From the NCBI GenBank assembly GCA_000435595.1, contig FR895393.1, forward strand, positions 1 to 12,733: a stretch of DNA of 12,733 nucleotides, given 5' to 3'. Every line of letters starts with the position of its first letter. The first letter of the stretch is position 1. The DNA comes from Firmicutes bacterium CAG:882. GTDB lineage: Bacteria; Bacillota; Clostridia; Lachnospirales; Lachnospiraceae. This document shows positions 6,021-12,733 of this stretch, one piece after another. The notes beneath the pieces were generated by a model that saw only the letters and a program-made list of their open reading frames with translations, was not told the DNA's origin and did not search any database. The translations under genes and the position numbers were made by a program.

Positions 6021-6344
6021 ATGAGTAAGTTAAAGATTAACTGGGGCAAGACAGGACTTTTTGCGGCGGGAGTTGCATTCGGAACAGCAGGCATAAAGCT
6101 TTTATCAAGCAAGGACGCAAAGAAGCTTTATACTAACTGCACGGCAGCAGTTTTAAGAGCAAAGGACTGTATTATGAAGACTGTGTCAACAGTTCAGGAG
6201 AACTGCAGCGACATCTACTCGGATGCAAAGAGCATTAACGAGGACAGAGCTGCTAAGGAGGAGGCAGTTTACGAGGATTTTGCCGATGATTTCTCTGAGG
6301 TCAAGAACGAAGAGAAAGTAAAAGAGGAGACTAAGGCTGAGTAA
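6021..6344 (+). CDS. Small DUF6110-like protein paired with the P-type ATPase
   Basis: A 107-residue protein with a glycine-bearing N-terminal hydrophobic stretch (about 11-28, GLFAAGVAFGTAGIKLL), an amphipathic helical middle with Cys at about 39, 49 and 61, and an acidic, charged tail (about 75-107). From memory it matches DUF6110, a family found beside heavy-metal P-type ATPases in Firmicutes; this was not searched. The plan (N-terminal membrane-type helix with F-G-T-A-G, Ala/Lys/Arg-rich helix, acidic tail, ATPase next door) recalls mycobacterial PacL (DUF1490) proteins, which help the Ctp ATPases export metals. A similar helper role is my inference. GGAGG (6007-6011) lies 9 nt before the ATG. 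A terminator hairpin separates it from the ATPase gene. Confidence 0.8.
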   Translation: MSKLKINWGKTGLFAAGVAFGTAGIKLLSSKDAKKLYTNCTAAVLRAKDCIMKTVSTVQENCSDIYSDAKSINEDRAAKEEAVYEDFADDFSEVKNEEKVKEETKAE

Positions 6345-6349
6345 GAGAA

Positions 6350-6385
6350 GTGGGACAGGGGTCTGATACCGTGTCCCATTTTTTT
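6350..6385 (+). terminator. Intercistronic terminator/attenuator before the P-type ATPase
   Basis: TGGGACA (6351-6357) pairs with TGTCCCA (6372-6378), with a G-U pair outside and a possible inner GGT/ACC, then seven T (6379-6385). It starts 6 nt after the stop of the small gene. No clear promoter lies between it and the ATPase start, so it probably gives partial termination, and thus more small protein than ATPase, or conditional read-through. Confidence 0.7.
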
Positions 6386-6413
6386 CTGAAAAGCAGAATG
6401 GAGCTGTTTTGTT

Positions 6414-8489
6414 ATGAAATTTCAAATAAAACATGAGTATGGGAACAGAATGAGAATACATGTCTGTACATATCGCATGACCTGTGGGCAGGCGGATATA
6501 TTACAGTACTATCTGCAGAAGCAGGCAGATATAGAGAGTGCGAAGGTGTATGACAGAACCGGAGATGCGGTCATAGAGTATAAGGGAGACAGGGATGAAG
6601 CCATAAGGCTTTTAAGAAAGTTTTCCTACGAGAATGAACAGCTCCCTGAGACTGTAGCCGGAAATACCGGAAGAAGCTTAAGCCACGAGTATCAGGATAA
6701 GCTCTTTGATAAGATAGTATTTCACTATGCCAGAAAGTGGTTCCTTCCGTATCCGCTAAGGGTGTGTTTTACGACATACAATGCGATAAAGTATATTGCT
6801 GCGGGAATCAGGTGTCTGTGGAACAGGAAGATTGAGGTCCCGGTGCTTGACGCTACGGCAATCGGTGTGTCGATGCTGAGAGGCGATATAGGAACGGCGG
6901 GTTCGATTATGTTCATGCTCGGTATAGGTGAACTTCTCGAGGAGTGGACACACAAGAAGTCGGTCGATGATCTTGCAAGGACAATGTCATTCAATGTGAG
7001 CAGTGTATGGTGCAGGGCAGGGGATGAGCAGGTGCTTGTACCTGTTCATCAGATAAAGAAGGGAGACTATATAATTGTCCGTGTCGGAAATATGATTCCG
7101 TTCGACGGAGTTGTAAGGGAAGGCGAGGCAATGGTTAACCAGGCATCGCTCACAGGTGAATCCGTACCTGTTGAGAAGAAGCCCGGAACTACCGTGTATG
7201 CCGGAACAGTTGTCGAGGAGGGCGAACTTGTGATTGAGGTTCAGTCCGTCGGCGGCAACAGCAGATATGAGAAGATTGTCACTATGATAGAGGAGTCGGA
7301 AAAGCTTAAGTCAGGTGTCGAGAGCAAGGCAGAGCATCTTGCCGATAAGCTTGTTCCGTACAGTCTCGGTGCGACAGGGCTTGTGTGGCTGCTGACGCGC
7401 AACACGACAAAGGCACTTGCCGTGCTTATGGTGGATTTTAGCTGTGCACTTAAGCTTGCAATGCCTGTATCGGTTCTCTCAGCGATAAGGGAAGCCGGAA
7501 ACCATCACCTCACTGTCAAGGGAGGAAAGTTCCTTGAGGCTGTGGCTGATGCGGACACCATTGTGTTCGATAAGACAGGTACACTCACCAAGGCTCAGCC
7601 GACTGTGGCTAAGGTTGTATCATTCAATGGAGAGGATGAGGACGGGCTTTTAAAGATTGCGGCCTGTCTTGAGGAACATTTTCCTCATTCAATGGCGCGT
7701 GCGGTTGTGGAAGCGGCTAAGAATAAGGGAATTGAACATAGCGAAATGCATTCGAAGGTAGAGTACATAGTAGCGCACGGAATTGCCTCGGCCATAGGTG
7801 ACAAGAGGGTTGTCATCGGAAGTGCTCATTTTGTATTTGAGGATGAGGGCGTAACAATACCGCAGGATAAGCAGCGCTTGTACGATGAGCTTCCTCTTGA
7901 ATACTCACACCTGTATCTTGCGATAGACGGCGTGCTTGCAGCAGTCATCTGTATCGAAGACCCTGTGCGTGGCGAAGCTGTAGAGGTTATAAGAAAGTTA
8001 AAAGCTGAAGGAATTTCCAAGGTTGTAATGATGACCGGAGACAGTGAGAGAACAGCGGCAGCCATAGCAAAGAAGGTCGGAGTTGATGAGTATTATTCTG
8101 AGGTTCTTCCGCAGGATAAGGCTTGCTTCGTTGAGAGGGAAAAGGCAGCGGGCAGAAAGGTTATAATGATAGGTGACGGAATCAACGATTCACCTGCACT
8201 TTCGGCGGCTGATGTCGGAATAGCCATCAGTGATGGAGCGCAGCTTGCAAGGGAGATTGCGGATATCACAATAGGAGCTGACGATTTGAACGAACTGGTG
8301 ACGCTTAAGCAGATAAGTAATCTTCTTATGAAGAGAATACATCATAATTATAGGACGATTGTAAGTTTTAATACGCTTTTGATTGTTCTTGGTGTTGCGG
8401 GAGTTATTCCTCCTACCACGTCGGCACTTTGTCATAACACATCAACACTTCTTATAGGACTCAGAAGTATGAATAACCTGCTTCCTTAA
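6414..8489 (+). CDS. Heavy-metal-type (P1B-like) cation-transporting P-type ATPase
   Basis: A 691-residue ATP-driven cation pump. It has a cytosolic N-terminal region (about 1-105) with an HMA-like ferredoxin fold lacking CxxC (RMTCGQAD holds a single Cys), then TM helices, an actuator domain with LTGES (about 246-250), TM6, the phosphorylation site DKTGT (Asp386), an HP-type nucleotide-binding motif HFPHSMA (about 422-428), MMTGD, GDGINDSPAL (about 587) and two C-terminal TM helices. The TM6 motif reads SCALKLAMP (Ser343-Cys344-Ala345) in place of the usual CPC or SPC, so the metal cannot be assigned by the standard P1B rules. GGAG (6400-6403) lies 10 nt before the ATG. It forms a unit with the small gene upstream, with which it is expected to act. 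No T-run terminator follows; the dispersed repeat begins 36 nt after the stop. Confidence 0.9.
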   Translation: MKFQIKHEYGNRMRIHVCTYRMTCGQADILQYYLQKQADIESAKVYDRTGDAVIEYKGDRDEAIRLLRKFSYENEQLPETVAGNTGRSLSHEYQDKLFDKIVFHYARKWFLPYPLRVCFTTYNAIKYIAAGIRCLWNRKIEVPVLDATAIGVSMLRGDIGTAGSIMFMLGIGELLEEWTHKKSVDDLARTMSFNVSSVWCRAGDEQVLVPVHQIKKGDYIIVRVGNMIPFDGVVREGEAMVNQASLTGESVPVEKKPGTTVYAGTVVEEGELVIEVQSVGGNSRYEKIVTMIEESEKLKSGVESKAEHLADKLVPYSLGATGLVWLLTRNTTKALAVLMVDFSCALKLAMPVSVLSAIREAGNHHLTVKGGKFLEAVADADTIVFDKTGTLTKAQPTVAKVVSFNGEDEDGLLKIAACLEEHFPHSMARAVVEAAKNKGIEHSEMHSKVEYIVAHGIASAIGDKRVVIGSAHFVFEDEGVTIPQDKQRLYDELPLEYSHLYLAIDGVLAAVICIEDPVRGEAVEVIRKLKAEGISKVVMMTGDSERTAAAIAKKVGVDEYYSEVLPQDKACFVEREKAAGRKVIMIGDGINDSPALSAADVGIAISDGAQLAREIADITIGADDLNELVTLKQISNLLMKRIHHNYRTIVSFNTLLIVLGVAGVIPPTTSALCHNTSTLLIGLRSMNNLLP

Positions 8490-8525
8490 GGGATGTATGT
8501 GTTAGGCATATAAGTAAGTCATCAA

Positions 8526-8565
8526 AGCAAGTAGCGAAAGCGGATTGCGAATGTCCGCTTTACAA
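8526..8565 (+). repeat. Dispersed palindromic repeat, copy 2
   Basis: It matches 3893-3932 at 39 of 40 positions, including AAAGCGGA/TCCGCTTT with its 9-nt loop. A diverged copy (GAGCAGGAAGCGGAGCGGAC and on) is at 8635-8664. As at the first locus, a conserved and a degenerate copy occur together shortly upstream of a gene start. Confidence 0.8.
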
Positions 8566-8702
8566 AAATATAAAATTCAACAAGAATGCTTTATTTTCTG
8601 TGTAAAGGTACGATATAAATTATATATGGTTTATGAGCAGGAAGCGGAGCGGACTGCGGATATCATCGTTGGTAATGTACTTTAATTCGGAGGGTGATGG
8701 AT

Positions 8703-9527
8703 ATGCAGATGATTTCAGGTACGGTTAAGAACGCTGTGCGGCTTCAGGTGTTGAATAACAAATGGCAGCAGAAGAAGGATTCGGGAAAGCTCACCAAGGA
8801 TGAGAGAAATGCCCGCGAGAATTGGACGAAGGAAGATTATCTTATTCAGGACATTAAGGAGCAGGCAGAGCAGAACCGCAAGGCAGAACATGATACAAGG
8901 ATTGACAATAAGATAATGGCAGGAGGCACGCTCACTCCCGATGAGGAGAAGTATCTTGAGCAGAATAATCCCGAGGCACTGAAAAAATATAAGGAAATCA
9001 AGGCTGAGAAGAAGTTATATGAGGAGAAGCTTAAGAAGTGCAGAACCAAGGAGGAGGTTGAGCGGGTAAAGCTTAATACCATGGGAGAATATGCTTCAGC
9101 ACTCAAAAAGGTGGTCAATGACCCGCTGATTCCGAAGAGTGAGAAGCTTGCCAAGGCACGGGAGATGCTTGCAAAGACCAACAACGTGCAGAACGTACAT
9201 ATAAGCTTTGTGAATTCGTCAGAATATGAGGAACTTCCTGCCGAGGGTGAGGAGGCTGTGGAACGCACTAAGGAAAGACAGGCTCAGTATGACAGTCAGA
9301 TCACCCGGGACGACAGCTCAGATACAACAGAAGGAGAAGAAAGTGCGGCGGACGGCGCAGATCAGGTGGAGAAGAATGAAGACTCGCATGAGGAACACAG
9401 GAAAACCGGGAAAAAGGCGTCCTCCGTGCATTCCACAAGTGTCGCAGTGAGAACGGATATTGTCATTGACGATATTAAGGATGTCTGTGCCAAGACCATT
9501 GGGCAGAGTGTGAACTTTACGATTTAA
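8703..9527 (+). CDS. Charged, coiled-coil-rich protein of unknown function
   Basis: Not recognised. The 274-residue soluble protein has no signal peptide or TM segment. Residues about 1-150 are rich in Lys, Glu, Gln and Asn with long predicted helices (for example KKYKEIKAEKKLYEEKLKK near 97-115), likely coiled coil. Residues about 185-235 are a low-complexity acidic/Ser/Thr linker, followed by a basic patch and a short folded-looking C-terminus (VAVRTDIVIDDIKDV). There is no catalytic motif I can name. The ATG at 8703 is chosen over GTG 8694 and ATG 8697 because GGAGG (8689-8693) is 9 nt before it but too close to the others. It is a single gene between the repeat region and a strong terminator. 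The linker and helices suggest a structural or scaffolding protein, but this is a guess. Confidence 0.75.
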   Translation: MQMISGTVKNAVRLQVLNNKWQQKKDSGKLTKDERNARENWTKEDYLIQDIKEQAEQNRKAEHDTRIDNKIMAGGTLTPDEEKYLEQNNPEALKKYKEIKAEKKLYEEKLKKCRTKEEVERVKLNTMGEYASALKKVVNDPLIPKSEKLAKAREMLAKTNNVQNVHISFVNSSEYEELPAEGEEAVERTKERQAQYDSQITRDDSSDTTEGEESAADGADQVEKNEDSHEEHRKTGKKASSVHSTSVAVRTDIVIDDIKDVCAKTIGQSVNFTI

Positions 9528-9603
9528 TTTCTGTCTTGTTAAAGCATTTAGTCAATGTGAAGAAGCTTAACAATAAAAGCTTGGTCATCACAGTACTCTC
9601 ATT

Positions 9604-9633
9604 GCCCGGCAGAACAAGTCTGCCGGGCTTTTT
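9604..9633 (+). terminator. Strong intrinsic terminator after the unknown charged protein gene
   Basis: GCCCGGCAG (9604-9612) pairs perfectly with CTGCCGGGC (9620-9628), with a 7-nt loop and TTTTT (9629-9633). An additional weaker hairpin built on AAGCTT/AAGCTT (about 9562-9583) precedes it in the 3' UTR. Confidence 0.9.
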
Positions 9634-9824
9634 ACAGCCATAAGAAGTGCAATCTCAATTCCATTTTATTACGACAAATTAATGAGGCTCATAGCGGAAT
9701 ACAGGAGCTGTTCTGCTGCGAAAAAAATCAATGAAATTTAATATTTTTCTATTGATTTCAGAAAAAATATATGATAGTCTCATTGAAGATAAAAAGCAAA
9801 AAGCACGAAGAAAGGGAAAGCTAT
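9634..9824 (+). other. Intergenic region upstream of the chemoreceptor gene
   Basis: About 190 nt with no gene I can support. It is AT-rich near 9720-9770. A TTGATT (9752-9757) with a poor -10 (TAGTCT, 9775-9780) 17 bp away is the best promoter guess; no sigma-28-type flagellar promoter (TAAA then CCGATAT) was found. Confidence 0.4.
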
Positions 9825-11543
9825 ATGGAAAAGCTCAAAAAATTTATAGTTAACTTGAAGGTTGCAGGAAAATTGAAAGCATACCGCTTGACGGTGCTCA
9901 CTATGACTGTCTTACTGGTGGCGGTTGCGCTTATCTCAACCTTGGTGATTCGTTCGAATATAAGGAGTATTACGAAGGTGTGGTCCCCGGCGATAGGGTG
10001 TATACAGGAGTTGGAGACATTGACCACCGAATACAGAGTTAAGCAGTATCAGCATCTTGTGGAATCGGATGCCGCTGTCATGACCGCCTGTGAAAAGGAG
10101 CTTGAGAGCATAGCAACACAGATTACGGAGAATAGCAAGGCATTAGCTGAGATAATTAATTCGCATTCAGACGCACGAAAAGGACAGGCTGATTATGATA
10201 AGGCAACCACAGCATGGGATGACTATAAGTCCTTCACGGAAGAGATAATACGGTTAAGCACCGCCGGAAAACAGGCTGAGGCATCCGAGATTATGGTAGG
10301 AAGCGCGTATGAAAAGTATACATCTTTCAGAGATCTGTTCAGTACGCTGCGTAGTGAATTCCAGGTTGAGCTGGACAGCTCTAAGCAGTCTGCCAATGTG
10401 TGTACGGTAATTATTTTTATAGTGATAATTGTGGCAGGAATTGCGATTGCGGTAGCGACAACCTTTATCGGAAAGGTAATCACAGATTCCATTACGGAGC
10501 CGGCAGCACAGATAGAAGCAGCGGTAGCCAGCTTAAGAAAGGGTGAGCTGTCCAACGTGGATATGCTCACATATGAGTCTGAGGATGAGTTCGGCGACAC
10601 TGTGAGAAACCTGAAAGAGGCCATGAATATACTTTCGGATTACGTCCGTGAGATTTCCGAGGAAGTAAAATTTATTGCACAGGGCGATTTGACAAGGAAC
10701 GGCGATGACATTACAGATTTCCTGGGTGATTTTTCAGAGCTTAAGCACTCGCTCCTGTTCATTTTAAAGAGATTTAACAGTACTCTCTCAGAGATTACCG
10801 ATATTTCGAAGAAGGTATCCTCGAATGCCCAGGATGTTGAGAATGCATCCAAGTCCTTAGCTGATGGAGCAACGGAGCAGGCAGGAGTAATTGAGGAGCT
10901 GAATGCAACAATAGATACAGTCGTAAGTCTGGCTGCGGATACAGCGAAGGAAACGAAGAGCGCATCCGAGAGAGTAAAGGCTTCTGCAAACAAAGCCAAT
11001 GAAGAGAAGGAAAAGATGAACGGGCTTCTCACAGAGATGGAGCGTATTACGGAGATTTCCAAGGAAATCGGCAATATTATCACGGATATTGAAGACATTG
11101 CTTCACAGACCAATCTTTTGTCACTTAATGCTTCAATTGAAGCGGCAAGGGCAGGTGAGGCAGGAAGAGGCTTTGCGGTGGTTGCCGACCAGATTGGCAA
11201 GCTTGCATCGGACAGTGCGAAGTCGGTTATAAATACAAGAGAGCTGATTGATAAGACTCTGGTTGAAATTGAAAAGGGAAATGCCATTACAAGGACAACA
11301 GCAGACGCATTCAATCAGATTATTGCGGATATGGAGTCCTTTGCGGAAATTGCGCAGAACACAATGGAGAAGGCTAATTCCCAGGCTGATTCGTTAGAGC
11401 AGATTGGACAGGGTATCGAACAGCTTTCCGGTGTGGTACAAGGAACAGCGGCTTCCTCAGAGGAAAATACGGCAATCAGCATTAATCTGGCAGACGAGGC
11501 AGCAAAGATGCAGGATCGTGTGAATACATTCAAGCTATTCTAA
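9825..11543 (+). CDS. Methyl-accepting chemotaxis protein
   Basis: A transmembrane chemoreceptor that signals through CheW/CheA to flagella. In the 572-residue protein: TM1 (about 22-44), an extracytoplasmic region of about 150 residues resembling the 4HB_MCP four-helix bundle, TM2 (about 194-216), HAMP (about 217-270), a connector, and a long coiled-coil signalling domain. The hairpin tip is unmistakable: QTNLLSLNASIEAARAGE and GRGFAVVADQ (from 428). The usual EVRKLAE after it reads QIGKLAS. No CheR-binding C-terminal pentapeptide is present. The ATG at 9825 (MEKLKKF) is preferred to 9771 because AAGGGA lies 7 nt upstream, while 9771 has no ribosome binding site. The next gene follows by 43 nt, probably cotranscribed. 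The ligand is unknown. Confidence 0.92.
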   Translation: MEKLKKFIVNLKVAGKLKAYRLTVLTMTVLLVAVALISTLVIRSNIRSITKVWSPAIGCIQELETLTTEYRVKQYQHLVESDAAVMTACEKELESIATQITENSKALAEIINSHSDARKGQADYDKATTAWDDYKSFTEEIIRLSTAGKQAEASEIMVGSAYEKYTSFRDLFSTLRSEFQVELDSSKQSANVCTVIIFIVIIVAGIAIAVATTFIGKVITDSITEPAAQIEAAVASLRKGELSNVDMLTYESEDEFGDTVRNLKEAMNILSDYVREISEEVKFIAQGDLTRNGDDITDFLGDFSELKHSLLFILKRFNSTLSEITDISKKVSSNAQDVENASKSLADGATEQAGVIEELNATIDTVVSLAADTAKETKSASERVKASANKANEEKEKMNGLLTEMERITEISKEIGNIITDIEDIASQTNLLSLNASIEAARAGEAGRGFAVVADQIGKLASDSAKSVINTRELIDKTLVEIEKGNAITRTTADAFNQIIADMESFAEIAQNTMEKANSQADSLEQIGQGIEQLSGVVQGTAASSEENTAISINLADEAAKMQDRVNTFKLF

Positions 11544-11586
11544 TGGAGACGGAAAATTATAATCTATTAGAAGGAAGGTTCTTGCT

Positions 11587-12733
11587 GTGATAGATGATAT
11601 GTTTAAAGTACTTGGAGAGCACGCTGCAGAAATTTTATTTCAAATAATTATGGAATCAATGGATGATTATCTGTATATATTTGATCTGCAGAACAACACA
11701 ATGGAGATTTCACAGTCGGCTGTGGAGCGGTTTATGATATCGGACTGTGTCATGACCGATGCCGCTGATGCTGTCATGAAAGTAACATATGAAGATGACC
11801 GCAGGATGCTTGAGAAGCATCTTGCGGATATAAGCGAAGGAAAAGAGAAGGTTCATAATCTTCATTATAGATGGCTTGACAAAAACGGCCTGCCGGTGTG
11901 GCTTAACTGCCGCGGCATCGCGATTGATGATAATGAAGGACATGTGAGGTATCTGGTGGGCTGCATGAACGAGACCGGGAATAAGAGAAGGGCGGATAAT
12001 GTCACGGGACTGCTGGGTGGCCCGGAATTTATTGCTTATCTGCAATCGCAGGCGGAGAACCTTTCTAAGGGCTTTTTAATGCATATAGGCATCGATGATT
12101 TTGGCTCAATCAACAGCAACAGAGGAGCAGCTTACGGTGATTATATCTTACGAAGCGTAGCCGGCTGTATGAAGGAATGCCTCTCCGGCAGGCAGAGAAT
12201 ATACCACCTTGTGGCTGACAAGTATGTTATTGTGGATCTTGAAGCATCCTCGAAGGAGGATGCGTTAAAGCTGAAGAAAAGGATTACTGATAAGATCTAT
12301 AAGTTTGTAGTAGCTGAGAACTATGAAGCTATATTTTCGGTTTCTGTGGGTGTTATAGCAGCGGCGACCTTTTATGAGGGAGTCGAGGAATGCCGCGGGA
12401 AATTTGACTTTGCTCTGAAGCAGGCAAAGAGAATGGGAAAAAACGGCTTCTATTTCTTCGATGAGAATGACTATGAAGCCTTTCAGAGAAAGGGAAGAAT
12501 TATAGCGGCACTTCGTAATTCTATTGTAAACGGCTGTAAGGGTTTCGAAGTGTATTATCAGCCAATCGTGGATTGCCGCTCGGAGCAGATCATCGGTGCG
12601 GAGGCTCTTATGCGCTTTTCCATGATGTCTGAGGATGAACAGGTGTCTGTTTCACCGGTGGAGTTCATTCCGCTGCTCGAGGAAACAGGATTGATTATTC
12701 CTGCCGGAAGATATGTCATGAACGAAGCGGCAG
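11587..12733 (+). CDS. PAS / degenerate GGDEF / EAL protein, 3' truncated by the window
   Basis: The frame is open to the window end. It starts at GTG 11587 (MIDDMFKVLG), 8 nt after AAGGAAGG (11571-11578); the next ATG (11599) is too far from that site. The N-terminus holds a PAS domain (about 20-135; RWLDKNGLPVWLNCRG is a PAC-like strand). A GGDEF-type domain follows (about 140-300), where VTGLLGGPEF and GIDDFGSINSNRG keep the fold but the signature reads VADKY (209-213) instead of GGDEF, so cyclase activity is unlikely. An EAL domain begins with FEVYYQPIVD and has the intact EAL triad (339-341). The c-di-GMP phosphodiesterase activity cannot be judged because most catalytic residues lie beyond the end. 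Its position after the MCP suggests joint control of motility. Confidence 0.9.
   Translation, partial: MIDDMFKVLGEHAAEILFQIIMESMDDYLYIFDLQNNTMEISQSAVERFMISDCVMTDAADAVMKVTYEDDRRMLEKHLADISEGKEKVHNLHYRWLDKNGLPVWLNCRGIAIDDNEGHVRYLVGCMNETGNKRRADNVTGLLGGPEFIAYLQSQAENLSKGFLMHIGIDDFGSINSNRGAAYGDYILRSVAGCMKECLSGRQRIYHLVADKYVIVDLEASSKEDALKLKKRITDKIYKFVVAENYEAIFSVSVGVIAAATFYEGVEECRGKFDFALKQAKRMGKNGFYFFDENDYEAFQRKGRIIAALRNSIVNGCKGFEVYYQPIVDCRSEQIIGAEALMRFSMMSEDEQVSVSPVEFIPLLEETGLIIPAGRYVMNEAA

Noticed and set aside
8600..8625. Flagellar sigma-28 promoter (CGATAT near 8611) before the unknown charged protein gene
   Set aside because: There is no TAAA at the required spacing upstream; the match is limited to part of the -10.
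9562..9583. AAGCTT/AAGCTT hairpin as a small RNA or terminator
   Set aside because: It is a short stem of self-palindromic hexamers without a T run, within the 3' UTR of the preceding gene.
11558..11563. TATAAT between the MCP and the GGDEF-EAL gene as a separate promoter
   Set aside because: No acceptable -35 lies 16-18 bp upstream; cotranscription with the MCP is simpler.

Overview
The window looks like a chromosomal segment from a motile Gram-positive Clostridia species, most likely Lachnospiraceae (Roseburia, Lachnospira or Butyrivibrio type). The grounds are strong AGGAGG-type ribosome binding sites, sigma-A promoters with TATAAT boxes, moderate GC content, the protein families present (MgtE, a DUF6110-like protein next to a P-type ATPase, DUF234 ATPase, membrane GGDEF and PAS-GGDEF-EAL proteins, an MCP) and short dispersed repeats. 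I see no rRNA, tRNA, CRISPR array, phage module or transposase.

Layout: (1) 1-1322 is the 3' part of an AAA+/DUF234 ATPase gene; the window opens inside its Walker A motif. (2) 1346-3128 is a magnesium-transport unit: a strong promoter, a structured leader of about 280 nt with a 29-codon ORF and mutually exclusive antiterminator and terminator stems, then mgtE and a bidirectional terminator. (3) 3127-3750 (minus) is a small SGNH/GDSL hydrolase. It is transcribed from a symmetric promoter whose palindromic -10 also appears to serve (4) 4049-5116 (plus), a two-TM diguanylate cyclase with a repeat-bearing 5' UTR. (5) 5144-5737 (minus) is a YgjP-type zinc metallopeptidase whose 3' end lies inside a long shared hairpin. 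(6) 5849-8489 is a metal-handling unit: promoter, tandem 20-bp repeat, small DUF6110-like protein, intercistronic terminator and a P1B-like ATPase with a non-CPC transmembrane motif. (7) 8526-8664 holds repeats, followed by a charged protein of unknown function (8703-9527) with a strong terminator. (8) 9825-12733 is a chemoreceptor followed at 43 nt by a PAS/degenerate-GGDEF/EAL protein that runs off the window.

Two themes recur. One is cation homeostasis (mgtE; DUF6110 plus P-type ATPase), the other motility and c-di-GMP signalling (GGDEF enzyme, MCP, GGDEF-EAL). The best candidates for something undescribed are the mgtE leader, which reads as a peptide-coupled transcription attenuator unlike the M-box riboswitch, and the DUF6110/P-type ATPase pair, which resembles the mycobacterial PacL/Ctp efflux pairs in layout.
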